Shown here piece by piece: positions 8,881 to 17,607 of a stretch of DNA of 64,000 bases (position 1 is its first letter; each line of letters starts with the position of its first letter). The notes beneath the pieces were generated by a model. It did not search any database. It saw only the letters and a program-made list of their open reading frames with translations, and was not told the origin of the DNA. This stretch comes from UBA7703 sp963667195 (GTDB lineage Bacteria; Bacillota; Clostridia; Christensenellales; CAG-138). Both the position numbers and the translations under genes were made by a program. The DNA lies in contig OY762962.1 of the NCBI GenBank assembly GCA_963667195.1, positions 1,922,001 to 1,986,000 of the forward strand, written 5' to 3'.

Positions 8881-9354
8881 ATGGAAAGCCAGAATCAGCA
8901 GGCGTTTGACGCGGAAGAACGATTGGTACTCAATGAAGAAACCATAGGACTGCTTTGGTCGAAGACCTACAACACCAACGGAAAGCCGGATTGGTCGCAC
9001 ATCTACCAGTACTATCATGACGACATCGTGTTTCAGGACACGATTCAGCGCATTGAAGGAAAAGCGGAGTTCATCGCGCTATGCGAGCGGCTGACCAAAC
9101 GCTGCAAAGAGCTGAAGATGGACCTCGGCACCATATTTGCAAAGGGCAACGAGTTCATGTTCGACTGGACGATGACCATGATGTTCGATAAATTTCCGAG
9201 TACGCCGATCTACGGCTGCACAAAGCTGATTCTGCATCCGGATGGAAGAATCATCAGCCAGCGGGATTACTACGACCTCTGGGGCGATATCTTCAATGGG
9301 ATTCCGTGGTTTAAGAAGCCGTATCGTAAGTTCATGCATAAGAAATTCGGTTGA
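8881..9354 (+). CDS. NTF2-fold (SnoaL-like) protein
   Basis: 157 residues with the single-domain cone fold expected of the SnoaL/limonene-epoxide-hydrolase-like group: an N-terminal helix, HIYQYYHDDIVFQDTIQRIEGKAEF, a long central helix, and the strands FMFDWTMTMMF and LILHPDGRIISQRDYYDLWG. Family members are polyketide cyclases, isomerases or ligand-binding proteins; the reaction cannot be assigned. An AAGGAG site precedes the ATG. The C-terminus IPWFKKPYRKFMHKKFG is strongly basic. It is the third gene of the operon. Confidence 0.82.
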   Translation: MESQNQQAFDAEERLVLNEETIGLLWSKTYNTNGKPDWSHIYQYYHDDIVFQDTIQRIEGKAEFIALCERLTKRCKELKMDLGTIFAKGNEFMFDWTMTMMFDKFPSTPIYGCTKLILHPDGRIISQRDYYDLWGDIFNGIPWFKKPYRKFMHKKFG

Positions 9355-9399
9355 TGCCGGTTCAAACACCTCTTACAACATGATAGAGGGGGATCGCTT

Positions 9400-10365
9400 A
9401 TGGCGGAGTTGGTGGATCAAAAAAAGCCCACCATCGTGGTGAGCAGATGCTTGGGGTTTTGTAAGTGCCGCTACAATGGAGACGTGCTCACGAGCCCGTT
9501 TGTTGAGGCGCTCAAGCCGCATGTGAATTACGTGACAGCCTGTCCGGAGGTGGAGATCGGTCTTGGTGTTCCGCGCAACCCCGTGCGCCTCGTGAATCGC
9601 GCTGGCGCAATCGAGCTCTATCAACCCGCTGAGGAGCGGACGTTTACGGAGGAGATGAACCGGTATTCGGTGCAATTCTTCGACTCCGTCGGAACCATTC
9701 ACGGCCTGATTCTCAAGGGGCGCTCGCCTTCCTGCGGCATCAAGGACGTGAAAGTCTATGCGAGCACGGAGAAGTCCTCCAGTTCGCAGAAGGGCATTGG
9801 CATCTTCGCCGCTCATGCGATCGCGCGTTATCCCAATCTTCCAATCGAGGAGGAAGGGCGGCTGACCAACTATGCCATCCGCGAACATTTTTTGACCAAA
9901 CTCTACGCCATGTTCCGGTTTCAGGCGGTGAAGGAATCCTGCTCCATGAAGGAGCTGGTGCGGTTTCATTCCGAATACAAGTTTCTGCTGATGGCGTATC
10001 ATCAGATGCAACTGCGTCTGCTCGGCAAGATCGTTGCCAATCAGGAGAACCGCAAGCCGGAAGTGGTATTTGCGTTGTATGAAGAGCATCTGGGGTTTGC
10101 GCTGTCGCGTCCGCCCAGCAGAAGCAACTTTATCAATGCGTTTCTGCATATCTTCGGATATTTTTCCGATACGCTCAGCGAGAAGGAGAAATCGTTTCTG
10201 CTGGATCGGCTGCAGAAGTACCGTGAGGACAAGGTGCACATCAGCGCGATACAAAACGTCATGCGCGCCTATGCGATTCAGCGCAATCTCGACTATTTGC
10301 TGAATCAAGCCATCTGGTCTCCGTATCCGGAAGAACTGCTCGACATCAGCGACTCGGGAAGATGA
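9400..10365 (+). CDS. DUF523-DUF1722 fusion protein
   Basis: 321 residues. The N-terminal half (about 8-150) is DUF523 with its conserved cysteines: SRCLGFCKCRYNG, VTACPEVEIGLG and the GRSPSCGIKDV loop. The C-terminal half (about 195-310) is DUF1722, the YbgA domain: FHSEYKFLLMAYHQ, the LG-KIVAN segment, and a helical end. Some DUF523 proteins have been reported to be 2-thiouracil desulfurases with an iron-sulfur cluster; whether this one is cannot be said. In Proteobacteria such genes often lie beside photolyase and SDR genes in stress clusters; here the SDR is present but no photolyase. A GAGGGGG site precedes the start. Confidence 0.9.
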   Translation: MAELVDQKKPTIVVSRCLGFCKCRYNGDVLTSPFVEALKPHVNYVTACPEVEIGLGVPRNPVRLVNRAGAIELYQPAEERTFTEEMNRYSVQFFDSVGTIHGLILKGRSPSCGIKDVKVYASTEKSSSSQKGIGIFAAHAIARYPNLPIEEEGRLTNYAIREHFLTKLYAMFRFQAVKESCSMKELVRFHSEYKFLLMAYHQMQLRLLGKIVANQENRKPEVVFALYEEHLGFALSRPPSRSNFINAFLHIFGYFSDTLSEKEKSFLLDRLQKYREDKVHISAIQNVMRAYAIQRNLDYLLNQAIWSPYPEELLDISDSGR

Positions 10366-10391
10366 GCGCAAAGAGTCACGCTCCGGTTTCC

Positions 10392-11354
10392 TTAGAGCGA
10401 GATTCCCTGTTCCGACAAAAATGCTTTGGTTTTTTCAAGAAGGGCTGCTGCCGCCGCCAGATCCTGCGCGGGTGGTGTCAGCTCTTCTTGCGTCGTCAGG
10501 TGAAAGAAGACGTCCGAGGTGTCCGCTAGTGTGGGTGCCGTGCCGAGATAATACAACGCCTCCGCCGAAACATCCGCGGTGTCGGAGAGCCGGTCGATGA
10601 CCGTACGCTTGTACCACTTGTAAAACCTGCCGTTGTCCCTGCCCGTCTGCGTCCGTACCATGCCGGGATGCATGGCGTTGATGGTCACGCGATAGGGCTT
10701 GAGTTCGTCGGCGAGGATGTGCATAAACTGAATCTGCGCGAGCTTTCCGGCTCCGTATGCCTGAATGCCGGTGTAGTGCCGCTTTTTCCACTGGAGGTCA
10801 TCCAAATCCAATCCCCAGGCCGCGAAGCGATACGCTTCTGAACTCACGAGAAGTATGCGCCCCGACTGATCCTTTTGATACTTCGGAATCAGCGCCTTTG
10901 TGATGATGAGCGGGCAAAGATAATGCACCGCAAAGTTTTCCTCCAGACCGAGCGGGTTTTCCTTTCGGGTCTGCAGGTGTACGCCCGCGTTGTGAATCAA
11001 CACATCGATGGGCGTTTCCAGCGACAGCAGATGTTGCGCTGTCTTTTGAATTTCGTCCAGATACGAAAGATCCGCGATGAAATACTCGATTTTGGTGCCG
11101 AACTCCTCCGCAATCTCACGGCGAACCTTCTCCGACTTCTCCGGGTTACGGTTGATCATGAGAATCTGCGCGCCCATGGAGGCGTATTTGCGGGCGGTTG
11201 AGTAGCCGATTCCGGAAGTGGCGCCCGTGATCACGACAAGCTTATCCCGAAAAGGCTCCGGGTTAGTGAGCGGCTTGCGCTTCATGTTCCGGATCATCGC
11301 ATTCACATTGGACCATTTGTATTCCGGCCAATATTTCTTCCTGTTTTCGTTCAC
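10392..11354 (-). CDS. Short-chain dehydrogenase/reductase, retinol-dehydrogenase-like
   Basis: 320-residue SDR convergent to the preceding operon. The cofactor motif TGATSGIG is at about residues 43-50, NNAG is replaced by HNAGVH, Ser is in LLVSSEAYRF, and Tyr/Lys are in YGAGKLAQ; this pattern fits the eukaryotic-like retinol dehydrogenase/WWOX branch. The start codon is a GTG at 11354 preceded by AAAGGAG at a seven-base spacing; about 40 extra residues before the Rossmann fold are basic and unassigned. It has a good promoter of its own at 11443-11471. It is a second SDR within 4 kb and may act on the same type of substrate. Confidence 0.9.
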   Translation of the reverse strand: MNENRKKYWPEYKWSNVNAMIRNMKRKPLTNPEPFRDKLVVITGATSGIGYSTARKYASMGAQILMINRNPEKSEKVRREIAEEFGTKIEYFIADLSYLDEIQKTAQHLLSLETPIDVLIHNAGVHLQTRKENPLGLEENFAVHYLCPLIITKALIPKYQKDQSGRILLVSSEAYRFAAWGLDLDDLQWKKRHYTGIQAYGAGKLAQIQFMHILADELKPYRVTINAMHPGMVRTQTGRDNGRFYKWYKRTVIDRLSDTADVSAEALYYLGTAPTLADTSDVFFHLTTQEELTPPAQDLAAAAALLEKTKAFLSEQGISL

Positions 11355-11442
11355 GAAGAGGCTCCTTTGCGTTTATTCTGAAGGAGAGAACGCTATCTCT
11401 TTGGCTCGCCCCACAAAATTTGAATCACCGGACGCTCTCTCT

Positions 11443-11471
11443 ATTGTATTCCAGCGGGATCTATGGTTCAA
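11443..11471 (-). promoter_or_regulatory. Promoter of the minus-strand SDR gene
   Basis: On the minus strand TTGAAC and TACAAT are exactly 17 bp apart. A weaker plus-strand promoter (TTGAAT at 11420-11425 with TATTGT 16 bp downstream) overlaps it and may serve the divergent DUF2269 gene. Confidence 0.6.
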
Positions 11472-11478
11472 TAACGGC

Positions 11479-12090
11479 ATGAAAAAGGTTCCGGTTACTA
11501 AGATTATACTGTTCCTGTTGCTCGCCGTCATGGCGGCGATGATTTTCGGCGCGGTTTTCTTCAAGGACGCGTTTGTTTCGCTGATGCAGAGGCCGGCGAT
11601 TCAAGGTCACGCCCGCATGCTGCACATCGCAGCCGCGACGATCTTCTTTGCCAACGCGGTGGTCGGGATGATTTGGGAGCGCAGAGCCCTTAAAACGGGT
11701 AGGAAAGAGATCGTTCTTTTCACCTACAATACGGTGACATTGCTGGATTCGTTGCTGTCCTCGCCTTTGATCATACTCTCACTGATCGGCGGGCTTTCGC
11801 TGAGTTTCCGCCTCGGGGAACTGATGCAGATCGGCTGGTTGTCCGTGAGCTTCCTGCTGTTTATCCTCTCGGGGCTTGTTTGGGTGGTTACCGATATCCC
11901 CACGCAGTACAAGGTAAAGCGTTTGATCGCGGGCATTCCGGCAGAGGAACAGACGCTTCCCGCGGAGCTCGTTCGGATCATAAAGCTGCGCTGGTGGATC
12001 GGCATTGCGGGTGTCTTGCCGCTGATTGCCGTATTTTTCCTGATGGTGTACAAGCCGGATATGATCGCCGTGGCAAACTGGTTCCGCTAA
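11479..12090 (+). CDS. DUF2269-type membrane protein
   Basis: 203 residues with about four or five membrane segments (near 8-27, 42-60, 80-105, 118-140 and 178-195). The pattern of HARMLHIAAATIFFANAVVGMIW, then a long loop and VVTDIPTQYKVKRLI matches the DUF2269 group of small integral membrane proteins of unknown role. The ATG at 11479 lacks a strong ribosome site; a TTG at 11401 in the same frame follows GAAGGAG at longer spacing and would add 26 non-hydrophobic residues, so the start is uncertain. It is divergent from the SDR gene. Confidence 0.65.
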   Translation: MKKVPVTKIILFLLLAVMAAMIFGAVFFKDAFVSLMQRPAIQGHARMLHIAAATIFFANAVVGMIWERRALKTGRKEIVLFTYNTVTLLDSLLSSPLIILSLIGGLSLSFRLGELMQIGWLSVSFLLFILSGLVWVVTDIPTQYKVKRLIAGIPAEEQTLPAELVRIIKLRWWIGIAGVLPLIAVFFLMVYKPDMIAVANWFR

Positions 12091-12194
12091 AAGAGCGATC
12101 CGTTGGCGATACCGCGCATCTCTTCGTCGTCGCTCAAACCAAGATGCAGCTCCAAAAAACGTTTCGCGATCTCTTCAATCGAAAATTGATCCAA
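12087..12194 (-). pseudogene. Possible gene remnant, 35 codons
   Basis: A minus-strand frame from TTG at 12194 encodes MDQFSIEEIAKRFLELHLGL followed by an acidic tail and ends in a stop that overlaps the DUF2269 stop codon. The peptide has a convincing amphipathic helix and normal protein composition, yet there is no ATG, and an in-frame stop lies a few codons further upstream. It looks like the surviving 3' end of a decayed gene. I cannot name the family. Confidence 0.3.
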
Positions 12195-12235
12195 TACAGT
12201 ACGCTTTCCCGCGTGCTGTATTTTTTAATCGTAAA

Positions 12236-12258
12236 ACTCCGCATATCTCATGCGGAGT
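12236..12258 (-). terminator. Rho-independent terminator of the copper/two-component operon
   Basis: A perfect 9-bp stem (ACTCCGCAT / ATGCGGAGT) with a five-base loop. On the minus strand it is followed by TTTT, and it lies 24 bases past the histidine kinase stop codon. Confidence 0.7.
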
Positions 12259-12282
12259 CAAACTTCTTTTATGTTTATGTTT

Positions 12283-13689
12283 TCAAACGGACGCCGGATG
12301 AAGCGGCAAAAGCAATGTAAACACGCTGCCGGTGCCAAGCGTACTCTCCACGAGAATCTCCCCGCCGTGTGCCTTGGCGATTGCCAGAGCGATTGCAAGC
12401 CCGATGCCGCTGCCGCCGGTTTCGCGGGCGCGCGAAGGATCGGCGCGGTAGAACCGCTCGAAGATGAAGCGCAGATGCTCCGGTGCGATGCCGCAGCCCG
12501 TATCCTGCACGCGAAGGAAAGCGTGATCCGCCGATACCCCTGTTTCAACCGAAATTGCCCCGCCCGCGGGCGTGAATTTCAGCGCGTTGTGCAGGAGGTT
12601 GATGAGCACTTGACCGATTCTGTCACGGTCGGCGAGCACCATAGCCGCGCCGCCGGAAAAGGACAGAGAAATTCCCTTCTCCACAGCGATGCGCTCGAAG
12701 CTGCGCACGGTTTGCGCGGCAAGTTCGCCCAGATCGAGAACCTGCGTGTCCAGCTTGAGCAACTCGGACTCATAGCATGAGAGTGAGCTGAGCTCGTCCA
12801 CCAGCTTGTTGAGCCGCAGAATCTCCTCGCGGAGGCTGTTGAGCCGTGTTTCATCCGCGGGCCAGATGCCGTCCTGCATGGCCTCGACCGTGCTTTGCAG
12901 CGTGGTCAGCGGCGTGCGCAGCTCGTGCGCGACATCCGCGGTCAGGCGCTTTCGCAGCGCATCCTGCGACTCCAGAGAAGCGGCAAGACTATTGACCGAG
13001 TGCGAGAGCGCAAGAAGCTCCGCCGTATTTCCCGCGGGCGTGACGCGCTCGCCATAATCTCCATCCGCGATCTTTCCTGCGGCGTTGATGACGTCCGAGA
13101 TCGGTTGCGAGAGCCTCCGCGCAAGATAGGCGCCGAGCAGCACGCACGCGCCCAGAGAAACCGCGCCCGCGATGAGCAGGATGCGATTCAGCGCGGCGAG
13201 GAACTGAAGATCCGCGTCGTTGAAATAGTACGGGCCGTAATATCCGACGGTGATCGTGCCGACCTGCTTGCCGTCGATGACCGCAGGAAAACTCTGCTCC
13301 TCATACCCGCCCTGAAAGTTGGATTGATAGGACTGCATGTTTTGCGCCATGTTTTGTAAAATGCGCAGGCACATGCCGTTGTTATGCACCTGTGCATCCC
13401 AGATGACAACGCCGTTTTCGTCGGCAACGCGGAGGATCAGCCCGTCGACAAGCAGCGCCATACCGATTTCATCCAGGCTCGCGATGTCCCAGGTATCGCC
13501 CGAACGGGAATAGAGCTCCGTCACCTGACCTACGGTTTTATCGATCTGCTGGTTCAGGCGCGTGACGGCATAATCCTCAAACTGCTTGCCGAACGAGAGA
13601 TTGGAAAACAGTCCCACAAACGCGAGCGAAAGTAGCGCAATGAGCAGGAATGTGATCGTCAATTTTTTTCTGAGTGAGATGGGTTTCAT
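12283..13689 (-). CDS. Sensor histidine kinase of the copper-linked two-component system
   Basis: 468-residue membrane kinase. Transmembrane segments at about 9-31 and 167-190 flank an extracytoplasmic sensor of about 135 residues; HAMP follows (about 191-243), then His255 in DVAHELRTPLTTLQ, the N box LINLLHNALKF and the G boxes DTGCGIAP and GSGIGLAIALAI. The start overlaps the regulator stop by four bases (ATGA) and has GGAGG upstream. The sensor holds HNNGMCLRILQNMAQNMQS, a His/Met/Cys-bearing stretch at about residues 102-120 that would suit metal binding, in line with its place downstream of copA. Copper sensing is inference. Confidence 0.88.
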   Translation of the reverse strand: MKPISLRKKLTITFLLIALLSLAFVGLFSNLSFGKQFEDYAVTRLNQQIDKTVGQVTELYSRSGDTWDIASLDEIGMALLVDGLILRVADENGVVIWDAQVHNNGMCLRILQNMAQNMQSYQSNFQGGYEEQSFPAVIDGKQVGTITVGYYGPYYFNDADLQFLAALNRILLIAGAVSLGACVLLGAYLARRLSQPISDVINAAGKIADGDYGERVTPAGNTAELLALSHSVNSLAASLESQDALRKRLTADVAHELRTPLTTLQSTVEAMQDGIWPADETRLNSLREEILRLNKLVDELSSLSCYESELLKLDTQVLDLGELAAQTVRSFERIAVEKGISLSFSGGAAMVLADRDRIGQVLINLLHNALKFTPAGGAISVETGVSADHAFLRVQDTGCGIAPEHLRFIFERFYRADPSRARETGGSGIGLAIALAIAKAHGGEILVESTLGTGSVFTLLLPLHPASV

Positions 13690-14381
13690 GTGTGTCCTCC
13701 GTCAAAGCGATACCCCACGCCGTGTACGGTGACCAGATAGCGCGGCTTTTTGGCGTCCGGCTCAATTTTCTGCCGGAGGTTCTTCATGTGAGTGTCGATG
13801 ACGCGGTCGAATCCTTCAAAATCGTCCTTGAGCGCAAGCCCGATCAGCTCGTCCCGCGTATAGGTGCGCCCCGGATGCGATGCAAGCGTAAAGAGCAGGC
13901 TGTATTCGCTCGGCGTGAGCGTCACAGGCTTGCCCTCGCGGGTGACCGAGCGGGATGCGGTATCGATCGCGAGATAGTCACCATCGAAGCGCAGAATGTC
14001 CGGCGGCAAACTACCCGCGCGGCGAAGCACCGCGTGTACACGCGCGACCACCTGCCGCGGGCTGAAGGGCTTCGTCACATAATCGTCCGCGCCGATGGCG
14101 AGTCCGCCGAGGATGGAGGCTTCATCGGTCTTTGCCGTGAGCATGATAATCGGCGTGTTGCTTCGCGCGCGGATCTCACGGCAAACCTCCTCGCCGGAGC
14201 GTTTGGGCAGCATGAGATCGAGCAGCACCAGCGCGGGGGATAGCGACGCAAACAGGCGAAGCGCCTCTTCGCCATCGTAAGCCGTCGCGACAGCAAAGCC
14301 TTCCCGTTCCAGATAAGACCGCAAAACGTCGGATATTTTTACCTCGTCTTCCACGACGAGTATGGTTTCTTTTGCTGCCAT
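13686..14381 (-). CDS. OmpR/PhoB-type response regulator, copper-linked
   Basis: 231-residue response regulator: receiver with the EDE pocket at 11-13, phosphorylated Asp55 in LVLLDLMLP, Thr in MLTAKTD and Lys in DYVTKPFSP; winged helix with LTPSEYSLLFTLASHPGR and IDTHMKNLRQKIE. The ATG at 14381 has GAGGAG at five bases; an upstream in-frame start at 14450 is not needed. It shares a four-base overlap with the kinase. It follows the lipoprotein gene by 75 bases in which a 9-bp stem with a 19-base loop (14400-14436) lacks a T tract, so read-through from the copper genes is likely. Confidence 0.9.
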   Translation of the reverse strand: MAAKETILVVEDEVKISDVLRSYLEREGFAVATAYDGEEALRLFASLSPALVLLDLMLPKRSGEEVCREIRARSNTPIIMLTAKTDEASILGGLAIGADDYVTKPFSPRQVVARVHAVLRRAGSLPPDILRFDGDYLAIDTASRSVTREGKPVTLTPSEYSLLFTLASHPGRTYTRDELIGLALKDDFEGFDRVIDTHMKNLRQKIEPDAKKPRYLVTVHGVGYRFDGGHT

Positions 14382-14456
14382 AACGCTCCTCAAATAAGCC
14401 TTTGGGCGCAGCCTTTTCTTCAGCATACGCCCAAAGAACTTGTTTGGCAATTACGA

Positions 14457-15107
14457 TTAGAGGGAATACGGCTTGAGCAGCACGTCGATGTCATTGCCCG
14501 CTTCGTCCTGCATAGTCTTGAACACCCAGCCATCGATGTTCTTCACATCCACGCCGAGATCGGCAAGCGGTTGCGCAGCGATCACGAACACGATGTCCTT
14601 GTCGTTCGTGGATTCGTCCTTCGCCCACTCAAACTTGCCCGCAGGGAGCTTGATGCCGTAGTGGTCGAGAGCCGTGTGATAGGTCAGAATACTGCGATCC
14701 GTCTTGACGCCCTCGAACAGAGCGGAGCTGATGCCCATCTGATCGCCAGAGCCCTCGCCGAAGTCGGCGACGAGATAGAGCGAAGTATCGTCCGTGCGAT
14801 AACCCGCGCCGAGCTTGGCGGGGTCAAGACCCGCGTCGATGAAGGGCTGCAACGGCGTCTGGATGACGAGGTCTTCCGCGCCGGTCTCCGCGTAGTTGTG
14901 GCTGACCTTCAGGATGGTTTCGCCATCAACGGAGAGATAGTAATAGTGGTCGACCTCCGTGTTGTCGGTCACGAGATTCGGGAATTTCTCCACGATCTTG
15001 TCCAGCGAAGAGGGGCTGTACTTAAGAATCACGTCGGCCGCAGCGCAGCCGGTGAGAATTACTGCAACAAGCGCAAATGCAAGCGCAACGGTGAAAATCT
15101 TTTTCAT
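14457..15107 (-). CDS. Lipoprotein of unknown function in the copper operon
   Basis: 216 residues. A lipoprotein signal (MKKIFTVALAFALVAVILTG, then Cys) marks it for attachment to the outer face of the membrane. The mature part begins AAADVILKYSPSS and contains YYYLSVDGETILKVSHNY, a mixed alpha/beta pattern with no Cys and few His or Met residues, so a direct copper-binding role is not evident. I do not recognise a family. The ATG at 15107 lies ten bases after AAAGGA; a TTG at 15116 is too close to that site. It is 19 bases after copA and is probably co-transcribed with it. Confidence 0.7.
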   Translation of the reverse strand: MKKIFTVALAFALVAVILTGCAAADVILKYSPSSLDKIVEKFPNLVTDNTEVDHYYYLSVDGETILKVSHNYAETGAEDLVIQTPLQPFIDAGLDPAKLGAGYRTDDTSLYLVADFGEGSGDQMGISSALFEGVKTDRSILTYHTALDHYGIKLPAGKFEWAKDESTNDKDIVFVIAAQPLADLGVDVKNIDGWVFKTMQDEAGNDIDVLLKPYSL

Positions 15108-15126
15108 GATACGCAAATCCTTTCTA

Positions 15127-17595
15127 TTATTTGTTCTTTAAGTGAAACCGCTTCAGTCGCAGCGCGTTACTCACGACCGAAACGGAGCTAAGCGCCATTG
15201 CAGCGCCCGCAAACACCGGGGTGAGTAGCGGGCCGCCAAAGGCGAAGAATACACCGGCCGCGAACGGAATGCCGACGACGTTGTAGGCAAACGCCCAGAA
15301 GAGATTCTGCCGGATATTGCGGATGGTGGCTCTGGAGAGCGTAACCGCCGCACTGACGGCGGAGAGGTCTCCGCGCATGAGCACCACGTCCGCGGATTCC
15401 ACCGCGACGTCAGTACCCGTGCCGATCGCCATGCCGACATCCGCCTGCACGAGCGCGGGAGCGTCGTTGATGCCGTCGCCGACCATGGCGACGCGCTTGC
15501 CCTGAGATTGCAGCTTCTGCACCTCTGTTGCTTTGCCGTCCGGCAACACATCCGAGAGCACATGGTCGATGCCGACACTCGCGGCAACCGCCTGCGCGGT
15601 CGCGGCGTTGTCGCCCGTGAGCATATAGACGTCCAAGCCCAGCGATTTGAGCTGCTGCACTGCGGCGCGGCTCGTGGGCTTGACCGCGTCCGCCGCCGCC
15701 ATGAGCGCATAGAGCGCGTTGTCGATGGCGATATACATCAGAGTCTTGCCGGAGTTGGAGAGCGCGATCGCGTCGCCAACGGAGCGGGAGATGTCCACGC
15801 CGTTTTCGGTGAGCAGCTTTGCGCTGCCTGCGAGGACGCGGCGTCCGCCGACGAAGGCTTCGATGCCTCTGCCGGGAATCGCGCGGAACGAATCCGGCTC
15901 CGCGAGAGCGAGATTGCGCTCCTGCGCGGCGGAGACGATCGCGCGGGCGATCGGGTGTTCCGAGCCGCGCTCGGCGGAGGCGGTCAGCGCGAGAACGTCC
16001 GATTCCACTTCCACCGTATAGCGCACGATGTCGGTGAGCTCCGGCTTGCCCTGCGTGATGGTGCCCGTCTTATCGAGCACGACCGCGTTGATGCTGTGCG
16101 TGGTTTCGAGGGCTTCGCCGCCCTTGATCAAAACGCCGAGCTCCGCACCCTTGCCGGTGCCGACCATGATGGCGGTCGGGGTCGCAAGACCCAGCGCACA
16201 CGGGCAGGCGATGACGAGCACGGTCACGAAGATATTGAGTACGAAATTGAAGTCTTTTCCGACCAGCGCCCAGATGACCGCTGAGAGCACCGCAATGCCG
16301 AGCACTGCGGGCACAAAGTAGCCGGAGATGACGTCCGCGAGTTTCGCAATCGGCGCTTTTCTGCCCTGCGCCTCTTCGACCAGATGAATGATCTTGGAGA
16401 GCGCGGTGTCTTCACCCACGCGGGTGACGGTGAAGCGCAGCAGGCCTTCGCCGTTGATGCTGCCGCCGGTGACGGGGGAACCGGGCTGTTTTTCCACGGG
16501 CAGCGATTCGCCCGTGAGCATGCTCTCGTCCACGCTGGAGGCTCCGTCGAGTACGGTACCATCGACAGGAATCGCAGCGCCGGGACGCACGAGCACGACA
16601 TCGCCCACCGCCACCTCGTCCAGCGAAACCGTTAGTTCAACGCCGTCCTTGACGATGACCGCGGTCTGCGGGCGGAGGTTCATGAGTTTTTTGATCGCCT
16701 CGGAGGTCTTGCTTTTGCTGACGGCTTCGAGGTATTTGCCGAGCATCACGAGCGAGATGACAACGGCGGCAGACTCAAAATAGAGATGCTGCGCAAAGCC
16801 GAACTCGCCGAGGTAGATCAAAACCGTTGCGTATACGCCGTAGAGAAATGCGCTGCCGGTGCCGATCGCCACCAGTGTGTCCATGTTCGGCGAGCCTTTG
16901 AACAGCGTCTTGAAGCCGACACGGAAGAAGCGTCCGCCCGCGATCATCACGGGGATGGTCAAGAGCAGCTGCACCAACGCGAACACGAGCGGGAAGCTGT
17001 GCGGGTTCATGAACGCGGGCAGCGGCACGCCTAGCTTGGGGAACATGTGCGCCATGGCGATATAGAGAATCGGGGCTGCGAACACGATCGCGGTGATCAG
17101 CCGGAAGCGCATGATGCGAAGCGCTTTCTCGCGTTTCTCCTGCTCCGCGTCCCGCGTGTCCTCGGTTGCGAGGTCGAGCGGGGTATAGCCGGCCTTGATG
17201 ATCGCGTCTCGCACCTGGGCGAGCTTCACCTTTGCGGGATCATACGAAAACGCGGCGCGGTTGGTCGCGAGGTTGACGGAAGGTTCGCTGACGCCGTCGA
17301 GTTTTTTCAGCGCGCGTTCGACCGCGGAGGAGCAGCTTGCGCAGGTCATTCCCTCGACGCCGAGCTCGGCGCACTTGAGCACCTGCGGCTCGACGAGGCC
17401 GTAGCCCGCGCGCTCGACTGCCGCCTGGATTGCGTGAAAATCGAGCTTCGATTCGTCGTAGGATACGCGCAGCGTCTCGGTCGCGAGGTTTACGTCCGCG
17501 GTATTGACGCCGTCCAGCTTGCCGACCGCGCGGGAAACCGCCGCGGAGCACGCCGAGCATGTCATGCCGGTAACGGTGTAGGTAGATTCTTTCAT
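15127..17595 (-). CDS. copA: Copper-exporting P-type ATPase
   Basis: 822-residue P1B-type ATPase. Two heavy-metal-associated domains open the protein, with GMTCSACS (Cys13, Cys16) and GMTCASCS (Cys85, Cys88). The transport motif CPC sits in ACPCALGLATPTA, the phosphorylation motif is DKTGTIT, the actuator loop is TGES, the nucleotide site has the SEHPIA sequence, and the hinge is GDGINDAPAL. The CPC class with two MxCxxC domains exports Cu(I) from the cytosol. It starts with AAGGAGG twelve bases after an HMA/cupredoxin membrane protein and precedes a lipoprotein and a two-component system on the same strand, forming a copper-homeostasis unit. Confidence 0.95.
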   Translation of the reverse strand: MKESTYTVTGMTCSACSAAVSRAVGKLDGVNTADVNLATETLRVSYDESKLDFHAIQAAVERAGYGLVEPQVLKCAELGVEGMTCASCSSAVERALKKLDGVSEPSVNLATNRAAFSYDPAKVKLAQVRDAIIKAGYTPLDLATEDTRDAEQEKREKALRIMRFRLITAIVFAAPILYIAMAHMFPKLGVPLPAFMNPHSFPLVFALVQLLLTIPVMIAGGRFFRVGFKTLFKGSPNMDTLVAIGTGSAFLYGVYATVLIYLGEFGFAQHLYFESAAVVISLVMLGKYLEAVSKSKTSEAIKKLMNLRPQTAVIVKDGVELTVSLDEVAVGDVVLVRPGAAIPVDGTVLDGASSVDESMLTGESLPVEKQPGSPVTGGSINGEGLLRFTVTRVGEDTALSKIIHLVEEAQGRKAPIAKLADVISGYFVPAVLGIAVLSAVIWALVGKDFNFVLNIFVTVLVIACPCALGLATPTAIMVGTGKGAELGVLIKGGEALETTHSINAVVLDKTGTITQGKPELTDIVRYTVEVESDVLALTASAERGSEHPIARAIVSAAQERNLALAEPDSFRAIPGRGIEAFVGGRRVLAGSAKLLTENGVDISRSVGDAIALSNSGKTLMYIAIDNALYALMAAADAVKPTSRAAVQQLKSLGLDVYMLTGDNAATAQAVAASVGIDHVLSDVLPDGKATEVQKLQSQGKRVAMVGDGINDAPALVQADVGMAIGTGTDVAVESADVVLMRGDLSAVSAAVTLSRATIRNIRQNLFWAFAYNVVGIPFAAGVFFAFGGPLLTPVFAGAAMALSSVSVVSNALRLKRFHLKNK

Positions 17596-17607
17596 ATTGG
17601 TTCCTCC

